Shown piece by piece: positions 24,001-36,000 of a stretch of 64,000 nucleotides of DNA. The translations under genes were made by a program, and so were the position numbers. The notes below the pieces were generated by a model. It had not been told where the DNA came from, did not search any database, and saw only the letters and a program-made list of their open reading frames with translations. The first letter of the stretch is position 1, and every line of letters starts with the position of its first letter. This DNA comes from Heligmosomoides polygyrus polygyrus (lineage: Eukaryota > Nematoda > Chromadorea > Rhabditida > Heligmosomidae), in the NCBI GenBank assembly GCA_947396885.1, contig OX377205.1:28211899-28275898 (forward strand), read 5' to 3'.

Positions 24001-27000
24001 GCGACGGGCCCTGACGACATAGCGGCCGAACTATGGAACTCGAGGTGCTGGAATCCTGCTGAATGGCTAACGAAGTTTTTCAACCAGGTTGTTGCGGAGA
24101 AGAAGGTTCCTGGTAGTTGGCAGCAAAGCACGACGATCCCGATCTGGAAGAAGAAGGGCAGTCCCGCGGACTGCACAAGTTACCGTCCAATCCGATTGCT
24201 CTCGCACAGTATGAAAATATTTGAGCGAATTGTGGATGGACGTATTCGTGAGATCGTCCGGCTTTCCACCAACCAGTGTGGCTTCGTAGCCGGCTGTGGC
24301 ACCATCGACGCCATTCATGCTGTTCGTCTTCTTGTGGAAAGACATCGCGAGAAACAAAAACCGCTGCATCTTGCTTTCCTCGACCTGGAGAAAGCATTTG
24401 ATCGTGTACCGCGTGAGGTCATATGGTATGCCTTACGACAGCACGGTGTCCCTGAAGAACTGATCGAGTGGGTGCGCATTCTTTACTCTTGTCCTAAGAG
24501 TAAAGTGCGAGCGCCGGCCGGCACATCCACGGAGTTTCCAATCTCCGTCGGTGTTCACCAAGGTTCCGCGCTTTCCCCACTTCTTTTCACTGTCGTAATG
24601 GATGCCATTTCGCGAGACCTTCAGAAGCCTGCTCCTTGGACGCTGCTCTATGCAGATGACGTAATGCTTGCGAGTGAAGACAAGGCCGAACTTGAGCGAC
24701 AAGTGCAAGCTTGGTGTGACCGCTTGGCGGCGTTCGGGCTCAAGCTAAACGTCCAAAAATCTGAGTACTTGACGACGGACGTAAACGATACTGTGTCCAT
24801 TCAGATCAATGGCACTGCGCTCGTACGAGCGACACATTTCAAGTACCTTGGATCTGCAATTGCGTCTGATGGTAGTCTGACGTGCGAGGTGAACTCACGC
24901 GTGAGCGCAGCGTGGTCCAAATGGCGCTCAATGACAGGCGTTCTGTGCGACAGAAAGATACCGGAGCGCTTAAAATCAAAGATCTACAGAACCGTCGTCC
25001 GACCAGTAGCGATGTACGGTGCTGAGTGCTGGCCTGCAACGAAGGAAGTTGAGAGCCGCCTCAGCGTGATGGAGACGAAAATGCTGCGCTGGACGGCTGG
25101 TGTCACGCGTTTGGATCATGTTCGCAATGTCTCCGTACGTCAAAGGTTTGGCGTCGCTCCAATTGCTGACAAGCTACGTGAAGCTCGCCTACGGTGGTAT
25201 GGCCATGTTCTTCGTGCGGACGGCGACACCGTTCGGAAGATTGGCCTCAACATAGATGTGCCCGGAAAACGGTCTAAAGGACGACCTAGGCAACGCTGGC
25301 TTGATACGTTGCACGTGGACTTAAAGGAAGCTGGTATCCACCCCGATCAAGCGTTTGATCGTGCGAAGTGGCGTCATCATACCAGAAGAGCGGACCCCGC
25401 TGCTAAGCGGGACAAACGCTGAAGAATAAGAAGAAGATGAGGTATAGGAAGAGAGATAATGAAACCCGACTACTGTCCATAGAGGCAAAGTAATGAGTAC
25501 AACGGTGACTAGCGGGCACTGGACATTTTGGCTGTCTAGCTGATTACAGCTTCAAGCACTATTGGTATCACCAACCCTTGGCCCGTTTACACTAGAGTGG
25601 TGCTTCACGTTGCCGTTGCTGACATGTTGAACTGTGTAGGCTTTTTGATTTTTAAACTTCTAAAGCCATGAAATCGACAGCGTCTTGTGGCACTTCGAGG
25701 ACCGCAAGCTCTAATTTCTGATCGTCGCCGACGTCTGCAACCAGATGCCGACTTTGATGTGGAAGTTCACGTACAGCTCGTTTCAGGGCAGTGCCCAGTC
25801 ATGACCTGCACAGAGGGAGAAATGAAGGCGAATCCGGGAAACGTCGCCGTCACGTCGTTGTCCTGCGATGGTACAGCACAGTGGATCGACTCCCTGTCAG
25901 CCGTCTACACTGCTGCGCAGTGCGAGTCATGTGGGTGCTTAGTTCGTTGAAGTTTTCAGCTGTAATTAGATCTGTTGAAAAATTTCAACTCTTTGGACTG
26001 TGCCATGCATTCTACTTCGTTATAATATGTCATAACATACCCGAAACCTATTCTGTACAAATAACTATGCTGGCGACCTTCCAGCGATACCTGTGTGCAC
26101 ACTACCCTATCCTTTATAATGAGATTCACTCGGAGGCCCGAAAACATAGGTATACCCTTTCAATACCTTGCTAGCAACCCCTTCTACTATGTTTTATTCT
26201 GACCTAGCGTGCTGGTGTAGGTGCTAAGGTCAATTCAAGCGTAATCTGTGGATACTTCTTCATTACGATGCGTGCATGACGGTATCCTGAATGATACGTG
26301 CGACGAAGTAGAGGGTGGTGGTATTGCGGACAGCATCTCTCCCGGAAAGTACAGGATGTGGGTTCAAGTGCCTCCCGGCACGAGAGTTTTGAGTCTAACA
26401 TCCATGTAATAGCTGATAAATTTTTTTATGGTACAGTGCATTTTTCGTAATGCAATCAAAAAACTGTTGCCAGCACTAGAATAAGACCCCGTCGTAACCT
26501 AATCTACCCCAGCGATTGAAGGTATTATGCAAGTCAGGGCCCAAGAAACGTGAGCAGCTAAAAGAGACAGTAAGCGGCCACAGTATTCACCACAATTTCT
26601 CCATCTTCAAGGTTTGTTTCGCGAAGGCCGGGCTTTGATGTGATAATAGTGCTGGCATGTTTTTCTCCATTTGTTTGCCGCAAATTTGATTCTCCTCATA
26701 GTTGAGGGTACATCAGAGTGAGAGGAAGCGTCGAATCCCGCTAGCATCGTGAATCATTTAATGTGCGGGACATGCCTAACCCATCGAGGTCTTCTAACCC
26801 CTCGCCCCTTGCTCCATTACACTCTAAGGGTGGCAAATCACGGTTTTGAGTTCACCATCACAAGTGGGTGTATAGGCCAAATTCGCATTCAAATATCTTC
26901 TTGATTTCTCAATGGAGGCAGAATGCGTGGCGTACCCCGAAAAGGAGTCGACCAACGACGATCGTAATACTTTTCGTTGTTGTTATAAATGTTGCAGATG

Positions 27001-30000
27001 AATAATTTCAGCATGCACCCAATGCGCTGCTCCAACCAACACAGGAATGCTGTGCCCCAAAGGATTGTTATGTGTACCTGCTCAAGAGCGAGAGGGTGAG
27101 TGAGGTTATCATGAAGATAGCCAGCATCATCTATGTGGCATTAAAACTGCGAAGAAAATACCGACACTGCATTGGAGATCGAAATGTAGCCAAAACAAGA
27201 TGAAGCAAGGCCCTTTGCAGTGTTTTCGGTATTGCCACCCCAACACGATTCAGATAATGCAAAAATTTGGATTAATCGAACTGTCTCAAATACTATACCG
27301 ATATTTTTCGGGTCTCCGAGTTCGAATATATTCGAACAACATGATTTTTCTGAAAATTCGAATTCGGATACATTCGCAAACACGATTTCTTGAATACTCG
27401 AAATCGAACACATGCAAAAAACGCAATTGCAAACTCGATTCGAAATCAATCGAACACCTATTCGAACTGTTCATTCGAGCAGACGTACTTACAAAGCCAT
27501 GAGGAAGTGGTACGCTTGCAAATGCCTCATGGTCGGTGATGACGTTTAATCATTTTCGAACGCACTACCCCACAAGAAACACTAGGGCAGAGATCTTCGG
27601 TCGGCCTAGAAGTTATTAGGTTGGAAAAAAAGTCTCTTCACACTTCGAAATTTTTTTACCATTCTCCTTGTAAACGCTCTAGCCAATATTGATAGCTGAT
27701 TTCGTAATCCTATCACACTTGTCTACCGTTCGCACGCGGACACAGGTCAAGCCCCTCCTTGTACTTCGTTATCCATGCAATCTTCCGGACTCAATGCCAG
27801 ATCTACCTCATGGCCATTTTCGGCACGGCATTCTTCATGAATTCATTAAAGGATCTACAGCATGTCAGGCAGCCGACCAAATTAACCATATATATGGCTT
27901 GGGATCTACTACTCATCGCGCCTGTTATGAGTGATTCGGAAAAATTTTAGAGGGAGATTATTCACTCGAGGGCAAAGCAAGGTCAGGAAGGCCAACTGAA
28001 TCGGACGACACTGAACTACTCCATCTTCTTCTGGCCGACGGTAGGCAGACGACACGTCAACTGGCAGAGAAGCTCGAAGTCTCTCATAGGATAGTGAAAT
28101 CCATCTGAAGAATCTTGACTTTGCATGGAGATTTGGAACTTGGATTCCACATGCCCTGTCAGACACTCAGAAAAGTCAACGGCTCTCCATCGCTGCTTCT
28201 TTTCTGTCCAGATACGAGAGAAAATCGTTTTTGCCGCGGGTTGTGACAGTCGATGAGTCTTGGGTTCTGTGTGCCAACTTCCGAAGAAAAAGGCAATGGG
28301 TACATAAAGGAGAGAACCCTAAGCCTGATCACAAGCCCAGTGTTTACGAAAGGAGGATTCTCTTGAGTGTTTGGTGGGATGTCAGAGGAGTGATTTAATG
28401 GGAAACTCTCAGAAGTGGAGATACACTTACTGCTGCCACATACAGGGGCCAACTCCATAAAGTCGCCGCAGCTCTCCAAGAAAAGAGGCCTGAGAAGTCG
28501 AAGGTGATGATCCTGCATGACATTGCAAAGCGACATGTTACAAGACTCACAAGAGAAACAATAAAGAAGCAGGGCTGGGAGGTATTGCCACATCCACCAA
28601 ATAGCCCTGACGTCGGCCCTACTGAATGCTATTTCTTCCACGCTCCCAAGCAAGAAATTGGAGAGAAATATTTTGAAACGGACGAAGACATCAAAAATTG
28701 GATTCAGCGGTGGTTCGACTCCAGTCTTTTACGCGAGGGAAATTAGAAAAATTACCCCGTCTTTGGAGAAGTGTAGTGAAACAAAATGGAACTTATCTCA
28801 ATTGATTTGACTTTGTAGTTGTAAAGTAATAAATCTTTGAAAAAAATGAAAAGACTTTTTTTCCAACCTAATATTTCACAGCAGGTCAACGATTCCGTAG
28901 CTCACGTAACCTTCCTAGATTTTCATGCGTTTTGTTTGTGTTCACTTCAAAACCCATTTTGTAGGGTGCTGTAACTGTTTATGGCAATCCATAAGCATTT
29001 CTCTTTCTTCAATTCCTATCCGATTCCCCAATTCATCCTTTTCGACAGCAAGCGCTGATAATATGTGAAGATCTTTTATCTTCAACAATTTTTTCCCTGC
29101 TTGAAAATGGACAAATTCATCCGGTGGGAGGTCACTGAACTGAGCGCTTCTTCTAGCGAGCTGTAGATCATTATTTGAATAGATTTTTGTCAAAAAAGTT
29201 GCAGCAGTGGCGTTAAAACTGAAATGATTTCCACCTTCACATGAACTCAAGTTTGATGTTTGCAGTATGACATACGGTTCTGAACAAGCCCTTTGAAGCG
29301 CAAGGTTCTCCACCATTATCAAAAATTTTGTAACTGTAGCAAATGTTTTGAGCGCACGACCAGTGCTCATCTTCACATTGTCTCCATTAATTTCAGGGCA
29401 GTGCTCGGAAATCTACTGCGCTAGTGGAACACTAACAGGAAACGCCGACCGTACCTCTCTGACTCTGTTGACGTGCAACACTGAAGGGGCCTGGGTTGAT
29501 GCGCAAGCCGCCACCTACACGACTGTACAGTGTGAAACACGTGAGTTCGGTTTTCAACTAGCGGACAAGGTACAAGAATGACTCAAGAACAGTTGAGCTT
29601 TCTGCACTCAGGTGTAGCGTCCTCCCCTTAAGTTGAGCGCAGGTCGCTTTTCTTGTTCAACAGTGCTGCTCCAAATTTTTATGTAGAGAACATTTAAAGG
29701 AGAACTTTTGAAAACGTCGTATGCACAGGGTTCGTGGGTGTATTTCACTTTCCAGATTCCGGATTCATCAACGACTAACCCGCTGGTATTGGGGCAGGGA
29801 TACCCACGGTTAAGCCTGCGTCTCTGACTCGTGCCTTATCTCTACCTGACTCTTATCTTATCTCCACCCCTTATACCCCGCATATCCACGGGTTTAATTG
29901 TTGATGAATCCAGCCCCAGATCTAGGTAGTACAAACAAAATAAGATTGGTTCAGTAATAGACATGCAAGCTTTGAAGCCGAAAAGTAAAAAAGGTTAAGC

Positions 30001-33000
30001 TTTGAGCGGTGTTTTCAAGTTTTTATTAAATCTCTTGGTCAGATGTCAAGATATAAAGGCGACTCCTACACAAAAACAATTAGAAATGCCATCATCGTAG
30101 CAAAAGGTAATGCTCTTCGATGCAACAAAAATGACTGAAATTTTCGCGACCGGTAAAGTCAGAGCGACTATTTTTGCTACCCTGGTAAGGGTGTCCATTA
30201 ATATGCAAACATTCGTCTTGAATGCATTAATTTGCTCCTATTGGACAATGTTTTAAGCATTAAAGATTAAATATGTTGCACTCGACGATTCCCGACCTCA
30301 GACTGTTGTAATGAATGCGTTGATTTACCTGAATCGTTGAAGCAAGCGAGTCAAAAACGGCGACAAGAAAACTGCCCAAGTTCGACTTTCGATGTCTTGG
30401 CATAGCGCTGTTTAATTGCTAGTGTTTTTGTTATAGCTGTTCGCCGAGATTGCTATTCAGTTTTATTCCGCTTACGTTTCGGTGAGTTTCGAGTTCTTCA
30501 GAGCCTGGAATAGTCGAAAACATCTGCGACACTACCAGCCCAAGCGTCATTTCGAAGTACAGGGTACTAATCTCAACGAAAATCGAGACACGACCCGACT
30601 CTGCAGCTTTTAATGGACGACTAACCTTTGGGTGGATGCCGAAGCGGACCACCAAACACCCGCAGATGGACGCAGGCGTGATTGAATTAGCTCCATCCCC
30701 GAGACCACCGACTTAATCACCATGTGGATAAAATCATGGAGATCAATATTGACAAGAGTTCCGCAAAGGGTGCCAACTTTTGTGTTACCATCCTAAAAAG
30801 CAAGCTGGTTCGAAACCGCATCTACGGTAGGATGCGTTCCACACTATCCGGCGTTGTATGCCCTAATGGGAAAGAAGGTGATTGAATGACATCAGGTGTG
30901 GTCTATCTGATGTCACGTAATGAATGTAGAGAGAATTACATAGGGAAAACAGGAAGACCCTTCCGTGTCAGATTAAAGGAGCATTTGAAAAGCCTTAGAA
31001 GAGGTAATCTCCGGACTTCTTGGGGAACACAGGGTCCGATGCCATGGAGCAAGCGCTCGTTGAAGGTCTATGTGTCGATCTTAGCGCGAGGAAGTGACAT
31101 ATCGGCGCGGAGGACATTAGAAGCGCTTCGGATAGCAGCCATGAGTCCTTGATTCAACCGGAAGGAGGAGTGCCTGGCGGTAACACAAGAGTTGACACCC
31201 TTCGCACAACTCTGTGAGTTTCGATCATCATGATCTTATTCACAGGGTGGTTATGTCGGGTGGTGTCGGGGATGGAGCTCCTTCACCCACGTCTACATTC
31301 ACTTCCAGGTTTTGGTGATCCGTTTCGGCATCTTCCCCAAAGTTTAGTCGTCCATTAAAAACTGTGGCGTCGGGTCCTTTCTCTATTTCCGCTGAGATTA
31401 GTGCCCTGTACATTAAATGATGCTTGGGCTGGTAGTGTTGTAGATGTTTTCAGCTAATCCAGCCTCTGGAGAAGGCAAAACTCGCTGAAACGTAAGCTAA
31501 ATAAAATTGGATAACAATCTTAGTGAACGGCTATAACAAGAGCACGAACAGGTAGGAGAAGAGTGGGAGCAGAAATCCTTGAAGCTTATTCGTAAGGACA
31601 GAAAAGATTTGGAGGGTTGCACACGATCAGACCAACACCTCCAATAGGTTGTGGTGTGAATTACAATTGGAACAGGGTTATGAATGTCGTTTATAGGGAG
31701 CTGTTTAGAGGGCGCGTCTTTTTTTATAAATTTACCGGCCATCAGAGCGGCCTCTCGGCCGCCTTACGGCTTCTCAACGGCTTCGCCGTGGCAATAACTT
31801 CTCATCATCAGTTTTAGCTGCAACCTAAGTCATGGTTTCTGGGAAGAACACATTAACTACGTCGATTGCGGCAGGTTAGAAAGAAGCAGAAAAAATGAAC
31901 GACATCACAGAAAATCGACAATTTGGCCTTATCGATTGACGGCGTTTGATATTTTAAAAAGAAACTTCAGATTCTTGTTCAGCGACCTCGATTACCACCA
32001 GGGCAAAATTTCGGGTTGCCATCAATCGTTGAGTATCGCCAAGCGTCAGTGCCCCCACTCCAGTTGTGAGGACGGACGGAAACACACGCACACGCTACTC
32101 CTTTATATATAGTAGGGTGGTAAGGCGGAAGCAATCGCAAGGACGCACAATTTTGACGGCGCAACACTTTGGAGGGAGACTTGATCTTGCGGTGGCTAGA
32201 GCAAAGCTAACGGCTATGAAAAGGACACACGGTTGCTTCCTCGCTCTCTAGGCTTCTACTTTAATTTCTACTAGCAATCACATGAATATCGCGATGTGTT
32301 CAAGGAGGAGTATAGCATATTTTCGCAGTCCAAGATATGTTCAAAAACAGAAGGATGAGTTAACGCTTTTTTGCACAAATGGTACTCTGTTGGTAAGGTA
32401 CTCTGCTTATACAGATTTCAGGATAAATCCTCGAAATCGATGGATTATTTCAGCCCTGAAAGGCAACACAGTTTGACTTTGAACGCCTCCTCCTTAAAGA
32501 GAAAAATACCGTTTCTGATTTTAAAATCGTGTTCGTTCAAATCGATGTGAAAAGTGTCCGGCTTCAAAGTTGTATGGCATAAAACATCTCCGTATTCTAG
32601 CCTGCAATCAGTGCACAGCTCTGACGAACACCGGAATGACGTGCCCAACAGGATTCGTTTGCATAGCGGCGGCTGTCTCTCAGTCAGGTTAGATGAATGC
32701 CTATCCTTCATGATATGAGGCAGACGAAAAGAAGCAATGAAGCCTGATTACTATCAGTAGAGAAAAAGCAGCGAACATAATGCTGGCTAGCGAGCACTGC
32801 ATGTTTTGGCTGTCTAGCCGGTTAGAGCTTCAAGCACTATTTGTATCACCAGTCCTTGGTCCGTTGACACTAACGTGATGATTCACGTCGCCGTTGCTGA
32901 GCTGTCGAGTTGAGTTTGCCTTTTGCTTTTTGAACTTCTAAAGCGACGAAACGGACTGCGGCTTATAGCACTTCCGGGAGCAATGCTTTAATTTGAGAAC

Positions 33001-36000
33001 TTCGCCAGGGTCGGAATCATAGTGTCGACTCATTGGCGGAATTCCACGTACAGCTCGTTTTAGGACAGTGCCCTGTTATGACCTGCTCAGAAGGAGAAAT
33101 GAATGCGAATCCGGCATACGTCGCCGTCACTTCGTTGTCCTGCGACGGCACAGCACAGTGGATCGACTCGCAGTCAGCAGTCTACACAGCCGCGCAATGC
33201 GAGTCATGTGGGTGCTTAGTTCCTTGAAAATTTTAGCTGAAAGGGGGCCTTTGATGTGGACAAAATTGCGAAGGTTGCAATAGCCTCTCTTTGGAATGTG
33301 CCATGCATTCTATCTATTGCACTGTCGTTGTGACATGAAAGAATACCCTTTCAACCTATTATATGCAATTAACTATGCTGATGCCATTGTGTGCGTGATC
33401 TGTACCAGACGTCTCCTCCCGAGTATGCCGATTGCGCCCTACAAAATATGACGCGCCGTAAATCGGTAGATTCCTATATGCATATAAACTCTAATCAAGT
33501 TCATCTCTTTCATCACTCGTCGCATGAATGATGAATATTCTAGAATGAAGCTCACTAGGAGGTCGGAAAACATAGTATCCTCTTTCAATAGCTTGGTAGA
33601 TCCCCCTCTACAAATTTCTCTATTGACCTGGTGTGCTGTTCATACCTCTTGGATCTGCTGAGGTCAATTATAGCCGCGTAATCTGTAGATAATTTTCCAT
33701 TACATGCAAGACATACATGATGATGTCGTGAATGACGTGTGCGACGAAATAGCAGGTGGTATAAGGCACGGCATCCTGCCCGGAGAGCACAAGGTACGGG
33801 TTCGAGCGCCGCCTCACACGAGAACGTTGACCTTACCAATGTAATATGTCGTTGATAAATTTTTGATTATGCAGTGCATTTTTCTTAATGCGGTCTAAAA
33901 CTTTTGCTAGCACTGGAAATAGTCCTTGATCCACCCAAGCCACTGAAGATATTAAGCAAATCAGGGCTTAAGAAAAATGAGCAACTAAAGCGGACAATAA
34001 GCAGCTACAGTATTTCCCAACACTTCAACATCCTCAAGAATAGTTTCTTTGAGATCGGACTTAATGGGACAATAATGCTGGCTTGTTTTTCTCCATTCCT
34101 TTGCCGCAAATTTGATTCCCCTCATTTTCTAGGGCTGTTGCCGCGTACAGCACAGTGAGTGAAAGCGTCGACACCCGCTAGCATCCCGAAGCATTTCAGG
34201 GTTCGGGACACACATGCCCAACCCATCGACGTCTTCTACTTCCTCGCCGTCTGCGCCATGCTCCTCTACGGATGGAAGAGCACAAATTTGACCATCACAT
34301 CACCATCGCAACTAGGTGTATAGGCCAAATCCGCATTCAAATCCCTTCTTGAATATTCCATGGAAGCAGAGGGGTGGCGCATCCCAAAGAAGACTTGACT
34401 AACACCGCCTTTCTCTTTCTTGTTGTGATAAATGAATAATTTTAGCATGCACCCAATGCGCTGCTCCGACCAACACAGGAATGCTGTGCCCCAAAGGATT
34501 GTTATGTGTACCTGCTCAAGAGCGAGAGGGTAAGTGAGGTTATCATGAAGATAGCCAGTTTATGCGACATAAAAAATAGGGGGAAAATGCCGACGCTGCG
34601 TTGGAGATCGAAATGTAGCCAAAATAGGTGGAGGAAAGGCCCTTCGACGGTGATTTCGGCCTTACACAACAAGCTCACAACGCACTGCCTTACAAAGAAT
34701 TCGGTCTAGCCTAATATGTATATTATATTACAGCAGCTTATAAATTTCGTAGCTTAGGTAACCCTCCAGATTTTCATGCCTTTTATTTTGTATTTGCTTC
34801 AAACACCAAGTTGTAGGGTGCCGTAACTGCTTGTCGTAGTAAATACGCATTTGTTTTTCATCAATTCCTTTTCGATTCTCCAATTCACCCTTTTCGAAAG
34901 CAAGCGTTCTGGTAACCGTACCAAAGAATGCGAAGAAGAATCGCCACATGTGGTGCGATTCTTTTCGATCCTCCCAACATCTGTCCGGCCTAGTGTGGGT
35001 TAGCACTGCTTTAAGTCCGATAATGCTTGGAGACCACTCTTCAGAAAATCCTTTCCCAGAGTGAAAATGAGCATATTAAGCCGGTGGAAGTTCACCGAAC
35101 TGATAATGCCTGACAGAAACGCTTCTTCCTTAATGCTAATGAACTTTATCTCAATAGATTTTTGTTAAAAATATATGCAGCAGTAACGTTAAACTTCATA
35201 TAATTTCCGCCTTCACATGAATCATCTTCACGTAAACTTCATTAACTTTAGGACAATGCTCGGAAATCTATTGCGCTAGCGGAACACTAAAAGGGAACGC
35301 CGACCGCACCTCTCTGACTCTGTTGACGTGCAACACTGCAGGGGCCTGGGTGGATACGCAATCCGCCACCTACACGACTGCACAGTGTGAAACACGTGAG
35401 ATCGCATCTGCAATAGATCTGTTACGATGGCTGCGTGAGGTGTGAAGTCAGCTACCAACACCTCCTTTAGCCTGTGACCAGTGCACGAGTCTGCTGACCA
35501 CCGGTATGGCTTGTCTGTCTGGATTCCGATGCAAGGCGGTGCTCACAAGGTCATCAGGTAAGTGCGCGCACGCTCATCTCATTAAGGGCCATGAATGAAC
35601 TAATTCGCGTTTTGGTTCAGGACAATGTCCTGAGGTGTACTGTGACACTGGTCTAATGACGGCAGGAAGCGGAAGAACAACAGTGCCCCAGCTGTCCTGC
35701 AATGGTTTGTCTCAATGGGTCGATCCGGCAGGAGGCGTCTATTCGGTTGCTCAGTGCGAAACCGGTTCGTTCTTAAATAGAGTTCGCTTTTACCACTTTG
35801 GAACATGCAGAAGAACCACTGGTACATGTCGCGAAGGTCCTCAGCAGGTGGGGGGGGGGGGGGTGCGTCAACGACCGGACCACGAACCGTAGTCGCTGCT
35901 CCGGCCAGTCAAGCAGCAGTGCGTTCCCGCACCCTCCACTGTGCACCTTCGCGACGCGTTTCGTACCGTTTGTTTAGCAACCACGACAACCTAAACTACG

